NCBI GenBank assembly: GCA_002343545.1
Contig: DDRA01000120.1
Coordinates: 1-12,093, forward strand
Source of the DNA: Bacteriovoracaceae bacterium UBA2428
GTDB taxonomy: Bacteria > Bdellovibrionota > UBA2428
Length of the DNA: 12,093 nt
Reading direction: 5' to 3'
In this document: positions 1 to 7,048 of the stretch, piece by piece
Numbering within the stretch: position 1 is the first letter of the stretch
Layout: every line of letters begins with the position of its first letter
Notes under the pieces: generated by a model
The model's database searches: none
What the model was told of the DNA's origin: nothing
What the model saw: only the letters and a program-made list of their open reading frames with translations
Made by a program: the position numbers and the translations under genes

Positions 1-695
1 TCGACGAGATCGGCGAGCTTCCGCAAACGCTGCAGGCCAAGCTCCTGCGCGCCCTGCAAGAGCGCAAGATCCGTCGCGTGGGCGAGAACCGCGACATCGA
101 CATCGACGTTCGTATCCTGGCCGCGACCCACCGTCGACTGGCCGAAGAAGTGCAAGAACGCCGCTTCCGCGAGGACTTGTATTTCCGTCTGAACGTGATT
201 CCGCTCGAGATCCCGCCGCTTCGCGAACGCCGCGACGACATCATCCCGCTCTGCCGCCACTTCCTTGATCGTCTCAGCCTTCGCTACGGAGCCAAGCGCG
301 GGAAAGAGCTCAGCCGTACGGCCGTCGAGTTCGTTCTCGATCACCCGTGGCCGGGTAACGTGCGCGAGCTCGAGAACGCGATGGAACGCGCTTTCGTGCT
401 GAGCCGCTCGAGCGACACGATCAACGTGGAAGACTTCGCGAACCTCTCGATGGACAGCACTCCTCTGCGCGCGGTGCCGACGGTCGCGCCGGGCCCCCTC
501 ACGGGCCTCTTCGACCGCGACACTTTGCCCAGCTTGGCCGAAGTCGAGGATCGCTACATCGAGCTCGTGCTCAAGCGTACGAGCGGCGTTAAGGAAAAGG
601 CGGCCCGCATCCTCGGGATCGACCGCAAAACGCTCTACCGCCGTTTGGCGCAGGAGCGCGCGGATAGCGCCGGCCTCGCCGAAAGCGGGGCATAA
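1..695 (+). CDS. Sigma-54-dependent transcriptional activator, NtrC family (3' part)
   Basis: This is the C-terminal part of a bacterial enhancer-binding protein, which uses ATP hydrolysis to open sigma-54 promoters. The frame is open from base 3 to the TAA at 693-695; the N-terminus lies outside the window. Visible in order are Walker B DEIGEL (3-20), sensor I RILAATH, the arginine-finger region RFREDLYFRLNV, PLRERRDDI, and sensor II HPWPGNVRELEN. After a linker of about 60 residues comes a Fis-type helix-turn-helix (VKEKAARILGIDRKTLYRRL) just before the end. All the sigma-54 AAA+ hallmarks that should fall in this stretch are present and look functional. The GAFTGA loop and any receiver domain lie upstream and cannot be seen, so I cannot say whether it is a two-component response regulator, although the NtrC-like HTH makes that likely. 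A sigma-54-type promoter lies 76 bp downstream of its stop and may be one of its targets (inference). Confidence 0.95.
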   Translation, partial: DEIGELPQTLQAKLLRALQERKIRRVGENRDIDIDVRILAATHRRLAEEVQERRFREDLYFRLNVIPLEIPPLRERRDDIIPLCRHFLDRLSLRYGAKRGKELSRTAVEFVLDHPWPGNVRELENAMERAFVLSRSSDTINVEDFANLSMDSTPLRAVPTVAPGPLTGLFDRDTLPSLAEVEDRYIELVLKRTSGVKEKAARILGIDRKTLYRRLAQERADSAGLAESGA

Positions 696-710
696 GACCT
701 CGTCGCTCGC

Positions 711-761
711 TCGAAAACGTCCCCCTTTTCCGCGTTCCGCGAGAGGGGGGCACGTTATCGA
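711..761 (+). terminator. Long imperfect hairpin, probable terminator of the activator gene
   Basis: Nested inverted repeats form one long stem. TCGA 711-714 pairs with 758-761, AACGT 716-720 with ACGTT 752-756, CCCCC 721-725 with GGGGG 746-750, TTTT or G-U pairs 726-729 with 742-745, and CGCG 731-734 with 738-741, leaving a TTC loop. The stem is interrupted only by an A-A mismatch, a bulged C730 and a bulged C751. A T5 run follows at 765-769, a few bases beyond the stem, so the layout is terminator-like but not canonical. Because it sits just upstream of a sigma-54 promoter, the dyad could instead be a binding site for an activator. Confidence 0.5.
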
Positions 762-771
762 AGCTTTTTCG

Positions 772-787
772 TGGTCCGCCGTTTGCA
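772..787 (+). promoter_or_regulatory. Putative sigma-54 (-24/-12) promoter
   Basis: The bases TGGTCCGCCGTTTGCA match the sigma-54 consensus TGGCACG-N4-TTGCW at all but two of the defined positions. The invariant GG (773-774) and GC (785-786) are separated by exactly 10 bases, as required. The expected start site is near base 798, giving a leader of about 46-79 nt before the DUF1328-type gene. No convincing sigma-70 -35/-10 pair is seen in this gap. The gene immediately upstream encodes a sigma-54 activator, which supports the reading. Chance matches occur in GC-rich DNA, so this is a prediction. Confidence 0.55.
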
Positions 788-861
788 AGATTCTTGCTTA
801 GAGGTCCTCCCCGAGACGCATCGCCTTGGGAAGGAAGTTTTAGATGAAGGGGGTATGGGCT

Positions 862-869
862 AAGAGGAG
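862..869 (+). promoter_or_regulatory. Ribosome binding site favouring the ATG at 877
   Basis: AAGAGGAG ends 7 bases before the ATG at 877, a strong Shine-Dalgarno match with good spacing. The alternative in-frame ATG at 844 has a weaker AAGGAAG at 831-837. The family profile also starts at the inner methionine (MLRVALFF). Confidence 0.6.
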
Positions 870-876
870 TCGCTTC

Positions 877-1059
877 ATGCTGCGAGTCGCATTGTTCTTT
901 TTCATCCTTTCCCTGCTTTCTTTCATGGCGGGGGCCATCGGACTCGCGGGCATCTCGATCGAAATCGGTAAGAGCCTGCTCTTTGTGTTCGCCCTTCTTT
1001 CCTTGCTAAGCGGTCTCGTTGGCCTCGTCGCCAACGGACGAGGAGTCCCCCGAGTATGA
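877..1059 (+). CDS. Small DUF1328-type (YtjA/UPF0391-like) membrane protein
   Basis: This encodes a 60-residue hydrophobic protein beginning MLRVALFFFILSLL, followed by a Gly/Ala-rich segment (GAIGLAGISIEIG) and a second hydrophobic stretch (SLLFVFALLSLLSGLVG). Two short membrane helices, an N-terminal M-L-R and this length fit the DUF1328 family, typified by E. coli YtjA, small inner-membrane proteins of unknown function. I chose the start at 877 because of its strong RBS and family length. An ATG at 844 would add 11 residues (MKGVWAKRSRF) and also has a possible RBS. The stop overlaps the start of the downstream hydrolase (ATGA), so the two genes are translationally coupled and probably share the upstream sigma-54-type promoter. 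Family assignment is by recognition of pattern, not by a search. Confidence 0.75.
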   Translation: MLRVALFFFILSLLSFMAGAIGLAGISIEIGKSLLFVFALLSLLSGLVGLVANGRGVPRV

Positions 1060-1835
1060 AGAACCCGACCTTGAGTTATTTGACCCGCGGATCGCCCGAT
1101 CGCGAGGCGATCGTGTTTCTTCACCCCTTCCCGCTGAGCGCTTCGTTCTGGGATGAAGGGCTGCGGCGCCTCTCCGAGACCCACTATTGCGTGGCGCCGA
1201 ACCTTCCCGGCTTCGGTCAGAGCAACGGGACGCCGGGCGCGCTTTACTTCGAGAACATGGTCGACGCCTTTTTGGGTTTCCTCGAAGAGCGGGGCCTCGA
1301 GCGCTCCATTTGGTGCGGCCTTTCGATGGGCGGCTACGTCGCCTTGCGCGCGATGGAAAAGCTTCCGCAGCGTTGCGCCAAGCTGATCCTGGCCGATACG
1401 CAGGCCGCCGCCGATAGCGACGCCGATCGTTTGCGCCGGGCGGCGGGACTTGCGGACCTTCGCGAACAGGGTTTGGAAGCGTTTCTCACGAAACAGGCGC
1501 CCAAGCTCTTGGGTCCCAGCGGTCACGCGGACGCGGCGAGCCTCAAGCGTTTTCTGGAGCTCGGGCGCGAAAGCGCGGCCGAAGGCGTCGCCGCGGGACT
1601 CGTCGCGCTCGCCACGAGAACGAACACGCTCGAGGGCCTGGGCCAGATCAAGGTGCCCACGCTCATCGTCGTCGGCGAAGAAGATGCCGTTACGCCCTTA
1701 GCCGCCGCGGAAAAGCTGAAGGCGGGCATCTCGGGCAGCCGCCTGGCGGTCCTTCCGAAGGCCGGGCATCTGAGCGCGCTCACCCAGCCCGAGGCCTTCT
1801 ACAACGAAGTCCGCACGTTCCTGAAGGGTTCCTAA
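1056..1835 (+). CDS. Alpha/beta-fold hydrolase
   Basis: This encodes a 259-residue soluble serine hydrolase with a complete catalytic set. The nucleophile elbow is GLSMGG (88-93, Ser90), the acid is probably Asp210 in VVGEEDAVTP, and the base is His238 in KAGHLS. The oxyanion-hole HPFP motif is at 23-26, and the core beta strands (IVFLHPFP, YCVAPNLPGFGQS, LILAD, PTLIVVG) are all present. It resembles the 3-oxoadipate enol-lactonase, BioH and haloperoxidase-like group, but that fold covers esterases, lipases, lactonases and others, so the substrate cannot be named. There is no signal peptide, so it should be cytoplasmic. The start overlaps the stop of the DUF1328-type gene (ATGA at 1056-1059), with AGGAG at 1041-1045 as a possible RBS. 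Its place in a probable sigma-54-controlled pair suggests stress or nutrient-dependent expression (inference). Confidence 0.93.
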   Translation: MKNPTLSYLTRGSPDREAIVFLHPFPLSASFWDEGLRRLSETHYCVAPNLPGFGQSNGTPGALYFENMVDAFLGFLEERGLERSIWCGLSMGGYVALRAMEKLPQRCAKLILADTQAAADSDADRLRRAAGLADLREQGLEAFLTKQAPKLLGPSGHADAASLKRFLELGRESAAEGVAAGLVALATRTNTLEGLGQIKVPTLIVVGEEDAVTPLAAAEKLKAGISGSRLAVLPKAGHLSALTQPEAFYNEVRTFLKGS

Positions 1836-1843
1836 GTCGAGTG

Positions 1844-1867
1844 CCGTGCCTCGAATTTGGGGCACGG
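1844..1867. terminator. Hairpin between convergent genes, possible bidirectional terminator
   Basis: CCGTGCC (1844-1850) and GGCACGG (1861-1867) form a perfect 7-bp stem with a 10-base loop. It lies in the 58-bp gap between the plus-strand hydrolase stop and the minus-strand barrel-gene stop, where termination is needed in both directions. There is no T-run on either side, so an intrinsic terminator is only weakly supported. Confidence 0.35.
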
Positions 1868-1893
1868 GACAAACCGCGTCCGCGAAATAAGAC

Positions 1894-2622
1894 CTAGAAC
1901 TCGGCCGCTAAAAGCCCGCCGAAACGCATGTCGTCCACGAAGAAAGCCTGCTTGTTCGCGTCGAGCATCGAGGCGAACTGGCTGCGGTGCGTGTGCAAAA
2001 AATCGAGGCCGGGCACGAGCGTCCATCCCGTCAGCGGGATGCGGAAGCGAGCCTGAACCCGCAGCGTGCTCGAGTCGCGCTGCTTGCCCAAGGCGACGGG
2101 GCCGAAGCCGAAACTCATGAGCCCCGCTTCGACTTCGGTCTCGAAGGCACGGTAGCCGTAGATGAATCCGATGTATCCGCCGAGCTGATGCGAGGTCGGG
2201 AAGATCCCGAGCGTCGTTTCCCAGGTACGCCAACGTGCGCCCGTGAACATCCAGAAGGCACCCCAGGAGCCACGACCGACGCCCGTCTTGAGTCCGAGAC
2301 CGCCGAAGGCGTCCCAGACGTCCTGCTCGACGTAATTCGACTGAAAACGAAGACGACCGCGTTGGACGCGCCCGTGCATTTCGAAAGCGAGGCCGGGCGC
2401 GATCCCCCAACTCACGAGACCTTCCATCCCGAAGGGACGGAAGCGATGCGAGCGGCCCGCTTGGTAGGCTTCCTGGTCGGAGGGCCCGTAGACCTTCACG
2501 TCTTGGTAGGAGCCGACGTAGGCAAGACGAAAGCGCGGAGCCTCCGCGAGAGCTTCACGAGAGGCGAACGCCAACCCCAGACACAGCGACAGATTCCGAA
2601 GCAGCCAACGACGACTTTTCAT
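1894..2622 (-). CDS. Probable outer-membrane beta-barrel protein, family not recognised
   Basis: This encodes 242 residues with a clear Sec signal peptide: basic MKSRRWLLRN, a hydrophobic LSLCLGLAFA core, then a likely cleavage after ALA or AEA near residues 26-28. The mature part is rich in Gly and aromatics, with alternating hydrophobic stretches such as GLAFEMHGRV, WGAFWMFTGARW, GGYIGFIYGYRAF and AGLMSFGFG. It ends in phenylalanine, the classic C-terminal signature of barrels inserted by the Bam machinery. A length of about 214 mature residues would fit 8-10 strands. No catalytic motif or named family is evident. The start at 2622 is chosen over longer in-frame options because it has the signal peptide, a strong RBS, and an ATGA overlap with the upstream cca-like gene. 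It is the last gene of the operon and converges on the hydrolase gene. Confidence 0.75.
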   Translation of the reverse strand: MKSRRWLLRNLSLCLGLAFASREALAEAPRFRLAYVGSYQDVKVYGPSDQEAYQAGRSHRFRPFGMEGLVSWGIAPGLAFEMHGRVQRGRLRFQSNYVEQDVWDAFGGLGLKTGVGRGSWGAFWMFTGARWRTWETTLGIFPTSHQLGGYIGFIYGYRAFETEVEAGLMSFGFGPVALGKQRDSSTLRVQARFRIPLTGWTLVPGLDFLHTHRSQFASMLDANKQAFFVDDMRFGGLLAAEF

Positions 2623-4103
2623 GGGTCCCTCCCCGATTCCTTCTTCCCATCGTACCATCGACTTCGCCCTTCCGGGGAGAGCAACCATTCCTTGGCGCTC
2701 TCGGGGCTCCATTCGAGACCTTCCGCGGCCAAAGCGTCTTCCTGCTCGCGGAGCTCTTTGAGCACGCGACCGAGCTGCGGCCCCGAAGCGATACCCAGGC
2801 ACTCCATCACGGAACGGCCGTCGAGGATCGGCCGTTCGCGGATCGGAATCTTCAGCGCTTCCGCGAGCGCGTGGCGAAGGGCGACCAGATGCTCGAGCCG
2901 GGGCTGCCCGTCGGGGCCGAGGCTCGAGCGCGAATCGGCTTCAATCAGATCGAGCAGATCCGGCAGCAAGGGGCCGGCTTCGCGAGCGAGTTTTCGCGCA
3001 GGCTTGAGGCTCGCCCAGCGCAGGGAATCCCCGCCCCTCAGATGGAGCGTGACGAGGCGAACGACGTCGTCCGCGAGCGAACGATCCACTTTGAGACGTG
3101 CCAGCAGGGCCGCGGCGATCGAAGCCGAAACCTGTTCGTGGCCCAGGAACTTCACGCGATCGCCGTCCTCGCTTCGCGTCGCGGGCTTGCCGACGTCGTG
3201 CAACAAGGCGGCCCAGCGAACGGCCACGCGCGCGGGCGAGCTCCCCACCACGGCGAGCGTGTGCACCCAAACGTCGCCTTCCGAATGATACTTGGCATCT
3301 TGGCCGCAACCCACCATGGGCAAGAGCTCGGGTAACGCTTCGGCGAGCAGCCCGCTCCGTCGCATCCCTTCGAGGGCCCGCGCGACGTGCGAACCCAAAA
3401 GGAGCTTCGTGAGCTCGTCACGCACGCGCTCCGCGCTCAGGATCGAGAAACGCGCGCGGGTTCGCACGACGGCGGCTTCGGCCGACGCCGCGATCTCCCA
3501 ACCGAAACGCGAATGAAAACGGTAGAGCCTCAGCATTCGCAAGGGATCGTCGGAGAAGATCTTCTCGAGCTCGACGACCGGATGCCCGGCCAGGCGTCCC
3601 GCGCGCAAGTCCGCCAGGCCCTGGCCGCTCGGGTCGCGCAAGGCACCCGTGGCGAGATCGAGGTAGAGCATGTTCACCGTGAAATCGCGGCGGGCGGCGT
3701 CTTCGTCGAGGTTGCCGTAGCGGCTTACGCGCTGGCGGGAAGCGGGATCCGGAAAAGCCTCGGCCTGCGTGTCGGCCATCTCGAGCACTTCGCCCCGCGT
3801 GCGGTAGAGGCGACCGCCGAAGCGAACGTCCTCGCGGAAGGAAAGACTCCAGATCGGGTAACCTCGGCCGAGCAGATGCGGCGAGGAGAGCGAATCGGGG
3901 AAAGCCGCGTGCAGCGCCTTCGCGAGGGCTTCGGCGCCCCCGGCTCGTTCCACGGCCACGTCGAGATCCTTCGCGTCGAGCCCGAGCAGGCGGTCGCGAA
4001 CGAATCCGCCCACGGCGAAAGCAAGGCCCGCGAACTCCGAGCCGGGCACCCAGGCGCGGAGCAGCCCCTCGAGGCCGTCGTCGGCCGGAGGAAAACTCGC
4101 CAT
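2619..4103 (-). CDS. cca: CCA tRNA nucleotidyltransferase / poly(A) polymerase family protein with HD domain
   Basis: This encodes a 494-residue class II nucleotidyltransferase that probably adds or repairs the 3' CCA of tRNA. The head domain has GGFVRD (32-37), the metal-binding DLD (46-48), and RRDFTVN (138-144). The neck has DPLRMLRLYRF (186-196) and the ATP/CTP-binding helix region SAERVRDEL (223-231). An HD domain follows, with H281 in GDVWVHTL, LLHDVGKP (300-307) and LGHE (320-323). The C-terminal DGRSVMECLGIASGPQLGRV segment (428-447) is typical of bacterial CCA enzymes. An unusual point is that the usual R-x-E motif before RRDFT reads Q113-A-E115. The start overlaps the tamA-like stop by 1 base (TGATG), with GGGAG shortly upstream as RBS. 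Poly(A) polymerase activity cannot be excluded from sequence alone, because the two activities share this fold. The protein should be cytoplasmic and is functionally unrelated to its envelope neighbours. Confidence 0.93.
   Translation of the reverse strand: MASFPPADDGLEGLLRAWVPGSEFAGLAFAVGGFVRDRLLGLDAKDLDVAVERAGGAEALAKALHAAFPDSLSSPHLLGRGYPIWSLSFREDVRFGGRLYRTRGEVLEMADTQAEAFPDPASRQRVSRYGNLDEDAARRDFTVNMLYLDLATGALRDPSGQGLADLRAGRLAGHPVVELEKIFSDDPLRMLRLYRFHSRFGWEIAASAEAAVVRTRARFSILSAERVRDELTKLLLGSHVARALEGMRRSGLLAEALPELLPMVGCGQDAKYHSEGDVWVHTLAVVGSSPARVAVRWAALLHDVGKPATRSEDGDRVKFLGHEQVSASIAAALLARLKVDRSLADDVVRLVTLHLRGGDSLRWASLKPARKLAREAGPLLPDLLDLIEADSRSSLGPDGQPRLEHLVALRHALAEALKIPIRERPILDGRSVMECLGIASGPQLGRVLKELREQEDALAAEGLEWSPESAKEWLLSPEGRSRWYDGKKESGRDP
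2628..2634 (-). promoter_or_regulatory. Ribosome binding site deciding the barrel-protein start
   Basis: Read on the minus strand, GGGGAGG lies 5 bases before the ATG at 2622. It lies inside the end of the upstream cca-like gene and fixes the short form that begins with a signal peptide. Confidence 0.6.
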
Positions 4104-7048
4104 CAGAAGCTCCCGATCGCGAACTGAATCTTGACGTCGCTCTCATCCTTGCGGCGATCCACGTTGTAGGCGAGATCGAGCGCGAGCGGACCCACCGGCG
4201 TCACGTAACGAAGGCCGACACCGATGCCCGTCCGGAATCCCGTGCTCGTTTCGTCGAGCGGCGCGATGGCGCGCAGGACGTCGACCTGGCCGCCGTCCAC
4301 GAAGAACGCCAAGCCGAGGTCAAGCAGGATGGGCTGACGAAACTCCGCCTTGACCTCGAAAGCTTGCATCGCGAGCACGCCTTTGGCGTCGAAGCGCAAG
4401 AAGTTCTCGGGCAGGGAACGGACCGAATTGCGGCCGCCCAACAAGAGACGCCGGTTTTCGGGCAGGCCCTGGGATGACCCGAAGCCGAACATCCGGTGGT
4501 AGGCGCCATAAAGCGCGATCGTCGAGGCGCCGTAGGTCGGCACGTAGAAGGTCGCCGAGTTCCGCCACAGGAAGAAGTTTGCGTCCGCATCGCTCCCCAG
4601 GGCCGAAGCCGCGTACTCGAGGCTCGTTGATCCCAAGAAGCCGCGCCGCGGGTTGAAGATATTGTCGCGGAAGTCGAAGGTTAGGCCGGACCCCACGGAC
4701 CCGATGCGGTAAGTCGCGCGACGGCTCGCGCTCACCTCGTCGAAAGCCTCGATGCGCGGCAAAGAGATCGTGTAGAGGTTATGGGTCCAGCGAATCATAC
4801 GGTCGTAGAGGTCCCGCTCGAGCGAGAAAGCGAGGGAGATCTCTTCGCGGTTGATCCCGCTAATCTTGGCGTGACCGACGAAGTTGACGTCGTCTTCCTT
4901 GAGGAACTCGGCCGCCGCGCGGAACTTGAGCCGGAGCCCGGCCAAGTACGGTTCCAGGTACACGAGCGAGTACTTCTGCTCCGGAAACTGGTAGTCCTCG
5001 AGTTTTCGCGAGACCTGCGCACGCGTGACGAGGCCGCGGTTCCAGCCGCCGAGGTTGCGGTAGCTGAACTCGGCGAAGGCGACGAGCCCGAGGTCGGTCC
5101 GGAAGCCGGGGCCGAACTCGACGGAGCCGGCGGGACGCTCGATCGCGGTCAGTCGGACGTCCTTCTCTTGCACTTCGATGCTTCCGTCCGAAGCCCGACC
5201 TTCGGAAATTCGGCGGCCGCCGGACGCTTCCGTTTGGACCGACCCGAAGATCCCCAGACCAAGCAGGTTTTCTTCCAAACGTCTTTGACGATCGGGCGTC
5301 CAAAGCTGACCGGCTCCGAGAGTTTCTTCGCTGAACTCCCGGGTCACGACCCGTTCCTTGGTCCTCGCCAACCCGACGACCAGCGGACGTCCGACCCGAA
5401 CCTGGGGTCCCGGCTCGATCTTAAGCTCGACCGCAACCGTCGATCCGTCGGACGAGGCCTTGAAGATTTCCTTCTCGTCCATCGCGACCCGCGCGTTCAG
5501 GAATCCGAGCCCGAGGTAAGCCTCGCGAAGCCGGATCGCCGTCTCGAGAACCCGGTCGGGATTCGCCCACTGCCCCGGTTCCAGGGTCACGATGCGATCC
5601 ATCTCGGCGTCCGAAAGCGCGATGTCCCCGAGAACGCTCACTTCCGAGAGACGGACCCGCGGCCCGAGCTGCACGGCGATCTCGACGTCGACGGCGCGGG
5701 AACTTTCCTTGAAGGTCGGGCGCATCTCGAGGATGCGGGCCTGCAAGAATCCCTCGGCCCGCAAACGACGCACGAGGTCCGGCGTCCAGCTCGACAAAAG
5801 ACGTTCGTCGAAGGGGATGCGGCGGAAGGGGCTCTGATTGGATTCACGCCAGGCTTTCAGGACGCGCGCCGCGAGCGCCGCATCGCTCTCGGCGCCGCGA
5901 TCGAAGGCGAAGCCGCGAACGAAGAAGAAAGGTCCCTCTTCCAGGCGAAAGAGAATGCGGCGAACGTCGTCGCCGTCGGTGCTCGTCGTCGAGATGCGCA
6001 CGTCCTTCGCGCCTTCGGCGAAATAGATACGGCGCAAAAGCACTTCCGCGTCGGTCGTCGAGAAAGGGACCCCGAGCCGCACCGAACGGTCCGTGACTTT
6101 ATCGCGCAGTTCCCGCTCCCAGAAGGCGACGTTGCCCTCAAACTGGATGTCGTAGCGCGGACCCCGCTCCAAACGGATCGAAAGGATAAGCTGGCCGGAG
6201 TCGTTCTCTTCCAAGATCTCGAGGGAAGTCCGGAAGTCGAAGTACCCCGCGGCCCGCGCGGCTTGGGCCCACTGGTTGACCGAATCCGAAAGGTCGATCC
6301 AGTCGAGCGGGACTTCGAAGGGAATCTCGCGGGTCTCGGGGTTGCGGGCGGTCTCGCCCGCGCGGAGAACGCCGCGCGCCGGGTCGAGCAAGCCCTCGAT
6401 GATCTGGCGTAGATCCGAGTAGCTGCGCATGAACGAGAAGAATTCGCCGACGTCGCGACTCCGGAAACCCTGCAGACGGAGCTTCTTCACGAAGACGCGG
6501 GCTCCGGTCTCGACCGAAATGAGCAGGATGCGTCCGGAAAGCCCGGGACGCTCCTCGAGCGCCAAAACGATTTTGGCGTTGGGATAACCGCGATCCCGCA
6601 GGCGCGCCGCCAAGCGAGGGCGGAGTTCGGAAAGGACCTCGGACGTGACGATGTCGCCTCGCGCGACGCCCAGGGTCAGCAGCAAGTCGGCCGAAAGCTC
6701 TTCCGAAACGGATTCGCCCGAAGGCGTCGCGCCGGCGGAGATCCGCAGGTCGATGCTTTGAACCCGATTACCGAGACGCAGAACGAGCCGGGCCCGACCC
6801 GTATCGGGATCAAACTCGCCGCGAATCCCCTGGAAGCGACCGCCCCCTTGGGCGACGCGCACGACCGCCTGCTCGAGGGCGCCTTCGGTGACGACGTCGC
6901 CCACCTTCAGCGCGAAAAGATCGAGGATGCGCGGAAGATCGATCTCGCCGTCGGCCTTGACCTCGATATCGGTCAGCGCGACCTGCGCGTGCGTCGGCAC
7001 CGCAAAGCCCAGGGCGAAGGCAAGTCCGATTCGAGCGAGCCGCATCAT
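4103..7048 (-). CDS. tamA: Omp85-family outer-membrane assembly protein, TamA-like, seven POTRA-like domains
   Basis: This encodes 981 residues with a signal peptide (MMRLARIGLAFALGFAVPTHA). About seven POTRA-like units then follow, at roughly 24-93, 94-182, 183-296, 297-372, 373-462, 463-547 and 548-635. Most are bounded by repeated E-x-G-[PA]-x-[VFY] junctions (ETGARV, ERGPRY, EEGPFF, EPGPQV) and carry G[YF]xxA turns (RGYPNAKI, EGFLQARI, LGFLNARV). The C-terminal 16-strand barrel (about 635-981) has FDFRDNIFNPRRGF, RLLLGGRNSV, LRYVTPVGPLALDLAYN and a terminal Phe. It is called TamA rather than BamA because it directly follows tamB with an ATGA overlap. E. coli TamA has 577 residues and three POTRAs, so this protein is much longer. 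The barrel loop motif normally reading VRG[FY] is VRSL at 876-879. No cysteine is present. The start has only a weak RBS, which suggests coupling to tamB translation; a second ATG lies at 7045. Confidence 0.9.
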   Translation of the reverse strand: MMRLARIGLAFALGFAVPTHAQVALTDIEVKADGEIDLPRILDLFALKVGDVVTEGALEQAVVRVAQGGGRFQGIRGEFDPDTGRARLVLRLGNRVQSIDLRISAGATPSGESVSEELSADLLLTLGVARGDIVTSEVLSELRPRLAARLRDRGYPNAKIVLALEERPGLSGRILLISVETGARVFVKKLRLQGFRSRDVGEFFSFMRSYSDLRQIIEGLLDPARGVLRAGETARNPETREIPFEVPLDWIDLSDSVNQWAQAARAAGYFDFRTSLEILEENDSGQLILSIRLERGPRYDIQFEGNVAFWERELRDKVTDRSVRLGVPFSTTDAEVLLRRIYFAEGAKDVRISTTSTDGDDVRRILFRLEEGPFFFVRGFAFDRGAESDAALAARVLKAWRESNQSPFRRIPFDERLLSSWTPDLVRRLRAEGFLQARILEMRPTFKESSRAVDVEIAVQLGPRVRLSEVSVLGDIALSDAEMDRIVTLEPGQWANPDRVLETAIRLREAYLGLGFLNARVAMDEKEIFKASSDGSTVAVELKIEPGPQVRVGRPLVVGLARTKERVVTREFSEETLGAGQLWTPDRQRRLEENLLGLGIFGSVQTEASGGRRISEGRASDGSIEVQEKDVRLTAIERPAGSVEFGPGFRTDLGLVAFAEFSYRNLGGWNRGLVTRAQVSRKLEDYQFPEQKYSLVYLEPYLAGLRLKFRAAAEFLKEDDVNFVGHAKISGINREEISLAFSLERDLYDRMIRWTHNLYTISLPRIEAFDEVSASRRATYRIGSVGSGLTFDFRDNIFNPRRGFLGSTSLEYAASALGSDADANFFLWRNSATFYVPTYGASTIALYGAYHRMFGFGSSQGLPENRRLLLGGRNSVRSLPENFLRFDAKGVLAMQAFEVKAEFRQPILLDLGLAFFVDGGQVDVLRAIAPLDETSTGFRTGIGVGLRYVTPVGPLALDLAYNVDRRKDESDVKIQFAIGSF

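Noticed and set aside
783..811. A sigma-70 promoter using TTGCAA at 783-788 as the -35 box
   Set aside because: No acceptable -10 hexamer lies 16-18 bases downstream (the bases there are CT/GC-rich), while the same TTGC fits the -12 part of a sigma-54 element.
840..1526. A 228-codon minus-strand frame opposite the DUF1328-type and hydrolase genes
   Set aside because: It conflicts with two plus-strand genes that have clear family features and has none itself.
1894..2802. A 302-residue form of the barrel protein starting at 2802
   Set aside because: The first 60 residues are Arg/Gly-rich shadow of the cca-like gene. The form starting at 2622 has a strong RBS, an ATGA overlap and a signal peptide at its own N-terminus.
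1987..3288. A plus-strand open frame of 433 codons spanning the barrel gene and part of the cca-like gene
   Set aside because: It crosses the boundary of two real minus-strand genes, has no recognisable domain and becomes Arg/Ser-rich, typical of a shadow frame.
4781..6412. A plus-strand open frame of 543 codons opposite the tamA-like gene
   Set aside because: Same reason: low-complexity charged composition, no motif, and full overlap with a well-supported gene.
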